Assembly (NCBI GenBank): GCA_934633985.1
Contig: CAKTYU010000019.1
Span: 1-28,404, forward strand
Source: an uncultured Clostridia bacterium
GTDB taxonomy: Bacteria; Bacillota; Clostridia; Christensenellales; CAG-138
Reading direction: 5' to 3'
Length of the DNA stretch: 28,404 nucleotides
The notes beneath the pieces are model-generated. The model saw nothing but the letters and a program-made list of their open reading frames with translations. It was not told where the DNA came from and did no database searches. Both the position numbers and the translations under genes were made by a program. Numbering within the stretch: position 1 is the stretch's first letter; each line of letters starts with the position of its first letter. This document shows, piece after piece, positions 13,549 to 22,415 of this stretch.

Positions 13549-15834
13549 TTAATTCCTCTTTTCCACCGTCATCCTGTGGCTGTATGCCCTATGCACGGTA
13601 TAGCCCTCCGCGGTTTCCGTATACGCCGCCCAGAAGGTCACGTTGCCGCAGCGCTTTCGTGCTATGAGCATGCCGCTTTCGGCGTCCTCTACGGCCTCCC
13701 CGCTCTTTAGCATATAATCCAGCACGTCGTATATATCCGTTTTCAGTATCATGCGCTCGTCCATCATTTCCAGCGCTTCCTGCGTAAAATCCACCCTATA
13801 CGGCCTTTTCGTGCTTTCTCCCTCCTCGCCCCAAAGCTCGCTTAACAGCCTGTTTTTAAGCGTAAGCCTGTTGTGTCTTTTTTTGCTTATATCCGGCGGC
13901 GCGCCGGCGTCTATTCCGTACACCAGCTCGAGTATGTGCCGCGAATCGGCGCCCTCCCGCGCAAAGCGGTCGCGGCAGGCCATGCAGTAGCTCACATACT
14001 GCGCACCCGGCGTTTTCAGGCAGCTTTTCGCCATGTCGCCCGCCGTCTCCCTGTCCGCATAGGCGGTAAGCCCGCCATAGCCACAGCATTGGGTGCTGTC
14101 GCCGGAATATTCCTCCTCGATGAGCTGATAGCCCAGCTCCTCCATGATATGCCGCACGGCGGACCGGGTCTCCGGATACCCCCGCGCGCCGCAGGCATCG
14201 TGGAGCACGGCGCGTCCACCGCCCCGCGCCCCGTCCGGCAGTCCCCTGTCCCTCAGCACCGTCCATATACCTACCGTCTCAGCCATATCCTGCTCCGAGA
14301 GCAGCTTCATGCAGCTTGGGCAGCCGGCTATTATCACGGGATCCTCCAGTGCGGCAAGCTCCGCCGCTATCTTATCCCTGACCTCGCCGTACATCTCGCC
14401 CCTTCCCGCCCAGTGTGCTATCGCCCCGCAGCAGCCGAGCATAAGCGCCACGCCCCCCTTCAGCCGGGTGCAGAGATCCTCGTATGCGGCGATGACCGCC
14501 TCCGGCGCTATCGCCGCCGCCTGGCAGCCGGGGAAGAACACGTATCTGCAATGGCTGTGCCCGGGCTGCTTTCTGCAAAGATATGCCTCGCCGTTGGAAA
14601 AAAGCATATCCAGCAGCGCAAATTCATGGGTCGCCAGCGGCATCTTGTCCGTATCCACCATGTTTTCCCGTGCCGTCCTGCATACATGGGCCATATCGAA
14701 CCCGTAGGGACAGGTGACAGTGCATTGCCCGCACAGCGCGCAGGCGTTCATCGCCCTGTTGAGCGGGTGGTCCCCCATTATTATCTGCGTATTGTTGTAT
14801 ATCTCCCGGCTCAGCAGGCCGGGGTGCTTGTTGAAGCGGCGAAGATAGGCGCAGCCGCGCAGGCACTCGTCGCAGCGGCACTGCATACACCTGCCAGCCT
14901 CCTCAGCCGCCTGCTCCCTCGTATAGCCGCTTTCGCAGCCCTTTATCCTGATCAGCCCCCTTGTCAGGTCGGGGTTGGTATACAGCCGTGATGTGACCGG
15001 CCCCTCCTCCCCTCTCGCGCTGCGCGGGTCTATGCCCTGGGCGAGCCTGTCCGCCGTAAGCGCCGCCTTCCTTGCCCCGAACGCCACCTCCAGCACAGTC
15101 TCTCCGCCGCCGGTCAAAAGCCCCTCATTTTCCATGAGCATTATGCCTTCGTCCCGTACAGCGTCTGGAAATATGTCAAGGGCGGCCTTTTCGGACGCAC
15201 AAAGCACGTCAAAGCCGCCTCTTTTTTCCTCAAAAAGCCCTTTTGTCATCTCGGCGTTAAATTCAAAGGCGATATCCTTGCCCCTGAGCCTTTTAAGCTC
15301 CGTATAAAAGTCGTCCTCCCGCAAAAAACCGGCGGCGGCCCTAAGGTATTCCTCCTCGTCCGCCTCGCCGCATATCGCCGTTACCGGATACCCCTTTTTT
15401 TCCAGCTCCCCCGCAAGCAGCAGCGCAAACAGGCCGGAGCCGAACACAGCCGCCCTTTTCTTTTTCCTGACGCGGAATATGCTGCGCTTTTCCCCGGCGC
15501 CTCCGGATAAGGCTACGGCGCGCTCTATGTCCCCTATGGCTATGCCATCGCCGAGCTCGCAGAGCCTGCACTTTTCCTCGCAGGGCGCGCCGCAGCCCGC
15601 CGACAGTATCAGCGGGAAGGGCGCTATGCTCTCATAAATTTTAAATGCCTTTTTAAAGTCGTTCTCCGCCGCCGCCTTAAGCATGGCCTTTACGTCCAGC
15701 TTAAGCGGGCAGGCGGCGTTGCAGAAGGGAGGCTGATCGTATACGCACACTCCGGCGATGCTCTCCATCTCCTCCTTGGATATGCGCTTGACCTTGTATA
15801 CATGGGTAGAGACTCTTTCGTCTATACGCGTCAT
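13549..15834 (-). CDS. Pyridine nucleotide-disulfide oxidoreductase/dicluster-binding protein (DVU_1558-like)
   Basis: This 761-aa protein is a likely electron-transfer partner of the aldehyde oxidoreductase. Residues about 25-105 form a GltD-like N-terminal Fe-S region with CVYDQPPFCNAACPL (C30, C38, C42) and CGAPCEEKCRLC (C81, C85, C89, C92). Residues about 125-260 form a Rossmann region (AAVFGSGLFALLLAGELE). It looks reduced compared with GltD; I do not see a second clear GxGxxG. Two 4Fe-4S segments follow: CMQCRCDECLRGC (316-328) and CALCGQCTVTCPYG (365-378). Two CCG domains as in HdrD/GlpC follow, with FFPGCQAAA (437) and GCCG (468-469), then GCPSC (505-508), DACG (548) and QCCGYGG (583-589). 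The last 100 residues are unassigned. It is co-transcribed with mop and the downstream accessory genes. Confidence 0.85.
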   Translation of the reverse strand: MTRIDERVSTHVYKVKRISKEEMESIAGVCVYDQPPFCNAACPLKLDVKAMLKAAAENDFKKAFKIYESIAPFPLILSAGCGAPCEEKCRLCELGDGIAIGDIERAVALSGGAGEKRSIFRVRKKKRAAVFGSGLFALLLAGELEKKGYPVTAICGEADEEEYLRAAAGFLREDDFYTELKRLRGKDIAFEFNAEMTKGLFEEKRGGFDVLCASEKAALDIFPDAVRDEGIMLMENEGLLTGGGETVLEVAFGARKAALTADRLAQGIDPRSARGEEGPVTSRLYTNPDLTRGLIRIKGCESGYTREQAAEEAGRCMQCRCDECLRGCAYLRRFNKHPGLLSREIYNNTQIIMGDHPLNRAMNACALCGQCTVTCPYGFDMAHVCRTARENMVDTDKMPLATHEFALLDMLFSNGEAYLCRKQPGHSHCRYVFFPGCQAAAIAPEAVIAAYEDLCTRLKGGVALMLGCCGAIAHWAGRGEMYGEVRDKIAAELAALEDPVIIAGCPSCMKLLSEQDMAETVGIWTVLRDRGLPDGARGGGRAVLHDACGARGYPETRSAVRHIMEELGYQLIEEEYSGDSTQCCGYGGLTAYADRETAGDMAKSCLKTPGAQYVSYCMACRDRFAREGADSRHILELVYGIDAGAPPDISKKRHNRLTLKNRLLSELWGEEGESTKRPYRVDFTQEALEMMDERMILKTDIYDVLDYMLKSGEAVEDAESGMLIARKRCGNVTFWAAYTETAEGYTVHRAYSHRMTVEKRN

Positions 15835-15871
15835 ATACCGTCCCTGCCTCCCTCCTTAAAAAGCTGCCGTG

Positions 15872-18634
15872 CTATCCTTCAAGCTCCCTGAGCGCCTCCA
15901 GCACCCTCTCGGGTCTTGCCGGCACCTTCGTGATGCGCGCGCCGGTGGCGTTGTATATGGCGTTGAGTATAGCGGGATGGGGCGCCGTTAGCGGGGCTTC
16001 GCCGCAGCCCGCTGCGCCGTAGGGGCCGTATGGCCTGTATGTCTCGTTGAAGTGAAGCTCAATATCGTCCGGCGCGTCGTTGGGGTAGGGTATGCCGCAG
16101 CGGAGCAGCGTCGTCTCCCTCTCGAGGTCGTCGAAGTCCTCGCTGAGCGCAAGGCCGACGCCCTGTATTAGGCCGCCGTAGAAGTTGCCCTCCACCAACA
16201 GCCGGTTCATTATGGTTCCGACATCGCCCACACAGGTGAACTTCTCCACCTTTACCTTGCCCGTCTCGGTATCCACCACCACCTCCGGCAGGAATATGCT
16301 GTACATATACGTTGCAAAGGGCTCGCCCTGGGCGGTGTCCTGATCCACGGGGTGATCGGCGCAGTATGTGGTGGTCCAGTTGCCGTCCACCTTGGTCTCT
16401 ATACCCTCCGCCTTCATCTCGTCGTATGTGCGGTAGCTTCCGTCCTCCTTGCGCATTGCGGCGAGAAGGTTCTCCGCGGCGAGACGGCAGGCGTTGCCCG
16501 TCATCACCTGGGAGCGGGAGCCGCCGGCGGGGCCGGAATTGGGGCATATCTTTGTGTCGTTCATTACGAGGCGTATCTGCTCCGGCCTTATGCCGGCCTG
16601 CCTCAGCGTCTCGTGGGCGGATACCAGCGCGCCCATATCCGCGCCCTGTCCGTGATCCTCCCAGCAGGTGTATATGCTTACCGTGCCGTCAGGGTTGAGC
16701 TCGGCCTGCGCGGAGGAGGCGTCAACGCCGTCCAGACCGCAGCCGTATACGCCGAGCGAAACGCCTATGCCGTACTTATACCGCCCGTCAGACCCGGCGT
16801 TCTTCTCCGCTACCCTCTTTTTGCCCGCCTCATACAGCGGGCGCGCCTTTTCAAAGAGCGCCTCCTCGCAGTATACATCTGGCGGGAAGCCTGTGGGTAT
16901 GGTGGTGCCCTCGGACTCCTTATAGCAGTTCATAGCCCTCATCTCAAAGGGGTCTATACCCATCTTTGCGGCGAGGCAGTCTATGGCTATTTCCGAGCCC
17001 ATGAAGGACTGCGGCGAGCCGTAGGCGCGGAAGGCGGAGCCCCATGCGTGGTTGGTGAATACCGTGCGGCTCCTGTTGCGTATGGAGCCTATGCCGTAGC
17101 CCGCGCCGGTGAACTGGCTCAAGCGCATGGTGAGCAGGTCTCCAAACTCGGAATACGGGCCGTGGTCTATGAAATTATCGCCCCAGAGGGCCAGCAGCTT
17201 GCCCTTCTCGTCCGCCGCCAGCTTAACGTGCATGAAGGCGGGGGAGCGCTTTCCGGTGTAGGTTATGTTTTGATACATATTGAACACCAGGGATACGGGC
17301 CGTTTGCATATCAGCGCAGCGGCGCCGAGTATGGCCTCGTTGGTGGGCGAGAACTTATACCCGAAGGTGCCTCCCGCATGGTTCTGTATCATACGCAGCT
17401 TTTCCATTGGTACACCTATGCCGCCCGCTATCATTGGCATGTGAAGATGTATGCCTATGGACTTGGAGTGTATGGTGAGCATCCCGTCCTCGTCTATGTA
17501 GGCATAGCCGCAGTCCGGCTCAAGGTGCAGGTGCGGCTGGCGGGAGCAGTAGCTCTCTATCTCCACCTGCTGCGAATCGGGTATGCTGTCCCAGTCGAAA
17601 TCCCCGCCCTTTATGCAGTTCGTCTCAAAGAACACGTTCGGGGTGCCGGGGTGTATCTCTATGGCGTCGGGGGCCATGGCGTCTATTGCGTTCATGTAGG
17701 CCGGCAGCTCCTCTATATCGACCTTAACGGCCTCCGCCGCCGCCCTCGCCTGCTCCTCGGTCTCCGCCGCGACTATGGCTATGGCGTCGCCGAACTGGAA
17801 TATCTTATCCCGGCAAAGCACCGGCCTGTCGAAGCCGTCGTTCTTGTTGTGCTTGGGAAGCATGACAAGGCCGTTTATCTGGTTGGTGCCGCCTGCCTCC
17901 AGTATGTCCTTATAGGTTATGACCTTGAATACGCCGGGCATCTTTTCCGCCTCGGAGGTGTCTATGCCCTTTATGTTGGCGTGGGATACCTTAGCCTGGG
18001 TCAGGGCGAGCCGCAGCGTGCCCTCGGGCAGCTTCAGCGCGTCGTCCGCGCCGAAATCCCAGCTTCCCGTGACCTTCTGGGCGGCGGAGGGGCGTATGTA
18101 CCTTGTGCCCTTGATGCTGTCTCCCTCCGGCTTGAATACCAGGTCCTCCTTGGTGAGCTCGCCGCGCATTACCTTGGCCGCATCCATCACAGCGTCTATC
18201 ATGGGCTTATAGCCGGCGCAGCGGCACAGGTTCCGGTTTTTATCGAACCAGTCCCTTACCTCCTTGCGCGTCGGGCTGCAATTTCCGTTGAGCAGCGCGA
18301 TGCCGCTCATTATAAATCCCGGCGCACAAAAGCCGCACTGGGCGCAGCCGTTTGCCATCCACGCGACCTGAAGCGGGTGCATGTCGTGCAGCGTGCCTAC
18401 TCCCTCTATTGTAGTTATTTCCGCGTTGTCCTTAAGCCTCGTCACCTTAGTCACGCAGGAGCGGGTCACCTTTCCGTCCACTATGACGTTGCAGGCTCCG
18501 CAGTGCCCCTCGCCGCAGCCGATTTTGCAGCCCGTCAGCAGTAATCTTTCACGGAGCAGCTTTGCGAGGGTCTCGTTCCCGTCCAGCACGAGGTCCCGCG
18601 CCACCCCGTTGATAACAAGTTTTTTCCGTATCAT
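15872..18634 (-). CDS. mop: Molybdopterin-dependent aldehyde oxidoreductase (Mop, xanthine oxidase family)
   Basis: It oxidises aldehydes to carboxylic acids with a Mo-molybdopterin cytosine dinucleotide cofactor. At 920 aa it is a single-chain enzyme like D. gigas Mop, with no FAD domain. The plant-type 2Fe-2S ligands are C40, C45, C48 and C60 (GCKIGCGEGHCGACNV), and the second cluster is C100, C103, C137 and C139 (CAQCGFCAPG, NLCRCAGYKP); by my count these match D. gigas numbering exactly. Mo-cofactor domains include GGTFGYKF, AFRAYGSPQS and AGGSRSQVMTGNA, and the catalytic Glu is in GCGEAPLTAPH (about residue 879). The ribosome site AAAGGAGG precedes ATG 18634. It is separated by 245 bp from the upstream CoA ligase, so it may have its own promoter. 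It heads the accessory gene cluster. Confidence 0.93.
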   Translation of the reverse strand: MIRKKLVINGVARDLVLDGNETLAKLLRERLLLTGCKIGCGEGHCGACNVIVDGKVTRSCVTKVTRLKDNAEITTIEGVGTLHDMHPLQVAWMANGCAQCGFCAPGFIMSGIALLNGNCSPTRKEVRDWFDKNRNLCRCAGYKPMIDAVMDAAKVMRGELTKEDLVFKPEGDSIKGTRYIRPSAAQKVTGSWDFGADDALKLPEGTLRLALTQAKVSHANIKGIDTSEAEKMPGVFKVITYKDILEAGGTNQINGLVMLPKHNKNDGFDRPVLCRDKIFQFGDAIAIVAAETEEQARAAAEAVKVDIEELPAYMNAIDAMAPDAIEIHPGTPNVFFETNCIKGGDFDWDSIPDSQQVEIESYCSRQPHLHLEPDCGYAYIDEDGMLTIHSKSIGIHLHMPMIAGGIGVPMEKLRMIQNHAGGTFGYKFSPTNEAILGAAALICKRPVSLVFNMYQNITYTGKRSPAFMHVKLAADEKGKLLALWGDNFIDHGPYSEFGDLLTMRLSQFTGAGYGIGSIRNRSRTVFTNHAWGSAFRAYGSPQSFMGSEIAIDCLAAKMGIDPFEMRAMNCYKESEGTTIPTGFPPDVYCEEALFEKARPLYEAGKKRVAEKNAGSDGRYKYGIGVSLGVYGCGLDGVDASSAQAELNPDGTVSIYTCWEDHGQGADMGALVSAHETLRQAGIRPEQIRLVMNDTKICPNSGPAGGSRSQVMTGNACRLAAENLLAAMRKEDGSYRTYDEMKAEGIETKVDGNWTTTYCADHPVDQDTAQGEPFATYMYSIFLPEVVVDTETGKVKVEKFTCVGDVGTIMNRLLVEGNFYGGLIQGVGLALSEDFDDLERETTLLRCGIPYPNDAPDDIELHFNETYRPYGPYGAAGCGEAPLTAPHPAILNAIYNATGARITKVPARPERVLEALRELEG

Positions 18635-18879
18635 AGTACCAGCCTCCTTTCGTGGTCGTTCGATTTGCCCTCAGCGGCAGTTACCGCTCCCGTTTTTCGT
18701 ATAATGTCTCCTCGCCTATAACAGAACAGCTATGCAGGACAGAAACGAAGCTTTTGTATATGCCGCCTTCATATTCGCTATTTAATTATATTAAATGCGA
18801 CATAAGATCTGTGTTAAATACCCCGCCTTTGCAAGGGGAAATCCGCCAAATTGCCTTGCTGAATCGTGTTTTCGCAGGG
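18635..18879 (-). other. 245-bp leader region upstream of mop
   Basis: This stretch has no plausible gene. It contains a perfect 17-bp palindrome, ATTTAATTATATTAAAT (18780-18796), in an A/T-rich patch that includes a TATAAT-like minus-10, and a short hairpin (AGCGG/CCGCT, near 18675-18690). The palindrome could be a regulator site for mop. I looked for a molybdenum-cofactor riboswitch and cannot support one by eye. Confidence 0.4.
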
Positions 18880-20070
18880 CTATGCCAGGGGTGCGCGCTT
18901 TCCGGTGTACATAGGGGCGTCCTCCATTGTGACCGGCCTTGCCGTCACCTCGATCTGCCGCCCGAATATTCCCTTGATAAATTCGGCGCAGTCATACCTG
19001 CCGACGGTAAGCACCCTCACCCTCATGCCGTCCCCGTCTTTTTCCGGCCTGTAATCCGCTATCCTATCGTCCTTCAGCACCGCGCCGCTGGCCGCATCCC
19101 CTCCTGTGAGCCTCGATATATCCGTATCCAGCCGCATAAGGCTACTGCCGCAGGGACAGCGGCCCTCCATGAGCCTCGCCCTGTCCCCCGTCCTGTACCT
19201 TATGAGGGGCATGGCCTCCATCCCTATGGTGGTTATCACCAGCTCTCCCGGGCTTCCCAAGGCGGCGGGCCTGCCCTCACCGTCTATTATCTCTGCAATG
19301 ACGTGGTTCTCCCTTATATGCATGCCCTCATGGGCGGGGCAGGTGACCGCGCCCCCAAGGCCCATCTCCCGTGTGCCGTAGTGGTGAAAAAGCCTTGAGC
19401 CCAATATATCCTCTATCATCTCCGCTATCGGGGCGGGGCAGCTATCCCCGCTGACCAGCGCGCTCCTAAGGGTTCCCCTGCCGCATACCCTGAGGGCGGA
19501 AAGAAGCTGCACCGGCATGGCCACGCAGGAATCCGGCCTGTGCCGCTCCATTATCTCCTTCATGGCGCCATAGCTTAAGCCCGCCCCCGCCCTGATCGGG
19601 CTTCCCCCAAGCCTTCTTACCGCCTCCGCTATAAGCTCGCCGAGGCTTCCCGGCCCGGAGAAGGGCATGCATATCATCACCCTGCCGCCCGCTCCTGTCA
19701 TTTCGCCCAGCCCCGCCATAAAAAGCCCTATCGTATCCTCGCAGTCCCTCTCGCTGTAAAATACGCGCTTTGCCCCGCCGGTGGTGCCGCTGGTATGCTC
19801 AGTTATTATCTTGCGTATATCGGCTTGGGATATCATAAGCATGCCGGCGGCGTTTTCCGCAACGTCACTGCCCGTGGTAAAGGGCAGCTCCTTCAGCTCC
19901 CCAAGGCTGCCCAGCCCCCCCGGCAGGTCTTTATAAAAGCCGTTCCTGAGCCTTTGCGCCCCGAGGAGGCGGTTGAGCTTTTCCAACTGTATCCGCTCTA
20001 TATCCTCCCGCGTGAGGCTGTCAAGCCCCTCCCGCTTCTTTATATACCCGTCTATCCTTGCTGCTTGCAT
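18880..20070 (-). CDS. AMP-dependent CoA ligase, PaaK-like (DVU_1553-like)
   Basis: Enzymes of this ANL-superfamily type activate a carboxylic acid with ATP to an acyl-adenylate and then to acyl-CoA. The 396-aa product has the phosphate-binding loop EHTSGTTGGAKRVFYS (about residues 90-105), the FHHYGTREMGLGG adenine motif, YRTGDRARL with the ribose-binding Asp, and a CPCGSSLMRLD segment with a CxC typical of PaaK-like ligases. The short C-terminal domain ends without a clearly conserved Lys, so the adenylation half-reaction is surer than the rest. The start is ATG 20070, behind AAAGGAG. Located upstream of mop, it could activate the acid made by the aldehyde oxidoreductase, or act on a maturation substrate; this is inference. 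Confidence 0.85.
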   Translation of the reverse strand: MQAARIDGYIKKREGLDSLTREDIERIQLEKLNRLLGAQRLRNGFYKDLPGGLGSLGELKELPFTTGSDVAENAAGMLMISQADIRKIITEHTSGTTGGAKRVFYSERDCEDTIGLFMAGLGEMTGAGGRVMICMPFSGPGSLGELIAEAVRRLGGSPIRAGAGLSYGAMKEIMERHRPDSCVAMPVQLLSALRVCGRGTLRSALVSGDSCPAPIAEMIEDILGSRLFHHYGTREMGLGGAVTCPAHEGMHIRENHVIAEIIDGEGRPAALGSPGELVITTIGMEAMPLIRYRTGDRARLMEGRCPCGSSLMRLDTDISRLTGGDAASGAVLKDDRIADYRPEKDGDGMRVRVLTVGRYDCAEFIKGIFGRQIEVTARPVTMEDAPMYTGKRAPLA

Positions 20071-20133
20071 ATAAGGCTCCTTTCCGGCGATACTGCCGTT
20101 TTTTTTATTGTATTTCCCGCTTGCCGCCCTTTC

Positions 20134-20161
20134 TTAACCGCAATCTTATACCCATTATGAT
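20134..20161 (+). promoter_or_regulatory. Promoter of the alcohol dehydrogenase gene
   Basis: TTAACC (20134-20139) and TATGAT (20156-20161) have a 16-bp spacer. The leader is about 50 nt. The gene diverges from the CoA ligase, so this 148-bp region probably controls both directions. Confidence 0.5.
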
Positions 20162-20218
20162 AATATTTTCACACATAGGGTGTATGCCCAAATCATAATC
20201 AGGAGGAACGGTTTATTT

Positions 20219-21277
20219 ATGAAGGGTTTTGCCATGTTAAGGATCGGCGAGGTAGGCTGGATAGAGAAGGACAGGCCGGTATGCGGCCCGAATGACGCGA
20301 TATGCAGGCCCCTTGCCATAGCAATATGCACCTCTGACGTGCATACCGTATGGGAGGGCGCCGTGGGCGAGCGCCACAACATGATATTAGGACACGAGGG
20401 CTGCGCCGAGGTGGTCGAGGTCGGTTCCGAGGTAAAGGACTTCAAGCCCGGCGACAGGGTGCTGGTACCCGCCATAACGCCAAACTGGAGCTCCCTTGAA
20501 GCCCAGGCGGGCTACGCTATGCATTCCGGCGGCATGCTGGCGGGCTGGAAGTTTTCCAACATCAAGGACGGCGTTTTCTCCGAATTCTTCCATGTGAACG
20601 ACGCGGACGGCAACCTTGCGCTCATGCCCGAGGGAATGGATATAGTGGACGCCTGCATGCTTTCGGATATGGTACCCACCGGCCTGCACGGCGCAGAGCT
20701 TGCCGACGTGCAATTCGGCGATACCGTTTTAGTAATAGGCATAGGCCCCGTTGGCCTCATGTCCGTGGCGGGCGCTAACCTTCGGGGCGCTTCCCGCATA
20801 ATCGCTGTGGGTACCCGTCCCAAGTGCGTGGAGGTGGCGAAGCTTTACGGCGCATCGGATTTCATAAGCTACAAGAACGGCTCGATAGAAAAGCAGGCCT
20901 TAGAGCTCACCGGCGGCAAGGGCGTCGATAAGGTGATAATCGCCGGCGGCACCGTGGATACCTTTGAGTCCGCCGTGGCCTCGCTTAAGCCCGGCGGAAA
21001 GATAGGCTCTGTAAATTATCTGGGCAGCGGGGACTATGTAAAGATACCCCGCGTTGAATGGGGCGTAGGCATGGGCCACAAGCAGATACAGGGCGGCCTT
21101 ATGCCCGGCGGCAGGCTCAGGATGGAGAAGTTAGGCTCCCTCGTCGCCTCCGGCAGGCTGGATGTAAGCCCCATGGCGACCCACGTATTCGACGGCTGGG
21201 AGCACATACCCGAGGCTCTCCAGCTTATGAAGGACAAGCCGGCGGAACTCATAAAGCCCGTCGTAAGGCTGGTATAA
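20219..21277 (+). CDS. adh: NADP(H)-dependent secondary alcohol dehydrogenase, zinc type
   Basis: The 352-aa protein is close to the C. beijerinckii/T. brockii secondary alcohol dehydrogenases, which interconvert secondary alcohols and ketones and also act on some aldehydes. It begins MKGFAMLRIGEVGWIEKDRP as those do. Catalytic zinc ligands C37 (ICTSD), H59 and E60 (LGHEG) are present, and an Asp in LSDMVPTG corresponds to D150. The structural-zinc loop Cys are absent, as in this subgroup. The NADP-binding stretch reads VGTRPKC, with Thr in place of Ser199 and Arg200 kept, so NADPH preference is likely. GGAGG precedes ATG 20219; an earlier in-frame start at 20180 has no site. It is divergent from the CoA ligase/mop cluster, which suggests linked alcohol-aldehyde metabolism. 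Confidence 0.92.
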   Translation: MKGFAMLRIGEVGWIEKDRPVCGPNDAICRPLAIAICTSDVHTVWEGAVGERHNMILGHEGCAEVVEVGSEVKDFKPGDRVLVPAITPNWSSLEAQAGYAMHSGGMLAGWKFSNIKDGVFSEFFHVNDADGNLALMPEGMDIVDACMLSDMVPTGLHGAELADVQFGDTVLVIGIGPVGLMSVAGANLRGASRIIAVGTRPKCVEVAKLYGASDFISYKNGSIEKQALELTGGKGVDKVIIAGGTVDTFESAVASLKPGGKIGSVNYLGSGDYVKIPRVEWGVGMGHKQIQGGLMPGGRLRMEKLGSLVASGRLDVSPMATHVFDGWEHIPEALQLMKDKPAELIKPVVRLV

Positions 21278-21347
21278 CGCAATGCTGAGCGGGCTTTGGG
21301 GCTTCCCCTTGCCCGCTTCCCCTTGGCGGGAAAAACGCTAAAAAAGA

Positions 21348-22361
21348 ATGAAGATACTCATAGTTTCAGGGTTCCTCGGCGCGGGCAAGACCACCTTCAT
21401 AAAGGAGCTGATACGCCGCACGGGGCAGGACATAGTAATACTTGAAAACGAATACGGCGACACCGACATAGACAAGGGCGAGCTTTCCTCCTCCGGCGAT
21501 ATAAGCGTGCTGGAGCTTATGGAGGGCTGCGTCTGCTGCACCGTGCGAGAGGGCTTCGCCAACTCCGTGCTGACGATAGCCTCGGCACTCTCCCCCGCTT
21601 TTTTGATAGTTGAGCCCACCGGCGCGGCGCTGCTTTCCCGCATAATAGACAACCTTTCCAGGATAACCTACGGCGACATATCCCTGCTTCCCCCGGTGAC
21701 GCTCGTTTCGCCCCGGGGCATAGACCAAAGCATGGCCTGCTTCGGCGATATTTACGCCGACCAGCTCAAGGCGGCGGGGCAGATAATATTTTCAAAATGC
21801 GAAAACGAGGATCCCGGCGCACTCCGCCTTGCAAAGGAGAAGCTACTCAAAACAGCGCCCTCCGCCCGCGTGGCTGCGGAGCATTATTCCCGCATGGGCG
21901 AGGAATGGTGGCTGGGGCTGCTCGGCGCTGAAAGCCGGCCCGCCCGCTTATCGAAAAAATACAGCTATGATATTTCAAAATTTGGACGGCGGCCCGTGGG
22001 ACATGCCGGGCGGCAGGACGGCCTCGCCCTATCCGCAGATATCCTCGGCGATATGCCATTAACGGGCCAGGCGCCGCAGCTTCCCGAGGAATGCTCCTTC
22101 CGCAGCCCCGCGCCCATGAGCGTGCCGGAGCTTATTATGCTGCTGGAGGATGCGCTGCGGGGACGGTACGGCGGCATAGTGCGGGCCAAGGGCATATTGG
22201 AAACGGGCGGCGGCTATGTTCGCTTCGACCTTGCGGACGGCCTTTACAGCATAACCGGCGCCGACGGCGTAAGCACGGAGCCGCAGTGCGTATTCATAGG
22301 CCGACAGCTTCGCCCGGCGGAGATAGCGGCGCGGCTTGCCGACCCCGCTGCTTTTATATGA
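21348..22361 (+). CDS. CobW/G3E-family GTPase
   Basis: G3E GTPases are metal or cofactor chaperones. This 337-aa protein has Walker A GFLGAGKTT (residues 8-16), ENEYGDTDID with the switch region, the metal-binding GCVCCTVREG (the CxCC motif of CobW proteins) and VEPTGAALL as Walker B/G3. The base-specific motif appears as FSKCENED instead of NKxD, an atypical form. The C-terminal half, with ILETGGGYVRFDLADGLYSI, corresponds to the CobW C-terminal domain but lacks the His-rich linker of zinc chaperones. The ribosome site is poor. It lies 70 bp after the alcohol dehydrogenase and is probably co-transcribed; a role in metal supply to the neighbouring metalloenzymes is inferred. Confidence 0.82.
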   Translation: MKILIVSGFLGAGKTTFIKELIRRTGQDIVILENEYGDTDIDKGELSSSGDISVLELMEGCVCCTVREGFANSVLTIASALSPAFLIVEPTGAALLSRIIDNLSRITYGDISLLPPVTLVSPRGIDQSMACFGDIYADQLKAAGQIIFSKCENEDPGALRLAKEKLLKTAPSARVAAEHYSRMGEEWWLGLLGAESRPARLSKKYSYDISKFGRRPVGHAGRQDGLALSADILGDMPLTGQAPQLPEECSFRSPAPMSVPELIMLLEDALRGRYGGIVRAKGILETGGGYVRFDLADGLYSITGADGVSTEPQCVFIGRQLRPAEIAARLADPAAFI

Positions 22362-22394
22362 TAATATCCCCTTGGGCATAAAATCCGTGTTAGG

Positions 22395-22415
22395 CGGGCG
22401 GCATAAGGCCGCCCC
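22395..22415 (+). repeat. Direct repeat, left copy of a terminator stem
   Basis: These 21 bp (CGGGCGGCATAAGGCCGCCCC) are repeated exactly at 22615-22635. The left copy keeps the stem GGGCGGC/GCCGCCC but lacks a T-tract; the right copy has it. The arrangement looks like a duplicated target flanking the 198-bp element between them. Confidence 0.85.

Noticed and set aside
13873..14991. 372-codon plus-strand frame opposite the dicluster oxidoreductase
   Set aside because: Same reasoning: fully antisense to a gene with conserved Cys motifs, with no start signals of its own.
16352..18544. 730-codon open frame antisense to mop, plus many other long antisense frames
   Set aside because: It lies entirely opposite a clear molybdenum hydroxylase gene, has no ribosome site and encodes a Tyr/Arg/Ala/Gly-rich composition without domains. 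It is a by-product of GC-rich codon usage.
18635..18879. Molybdenum or tungsten cofactor riboswitch in the mop leader
   Set aside because: Some stems are present, but I cannot match the conserved Moco RNA core by eye; a covariance-model search (Rfam Moco) would decide.
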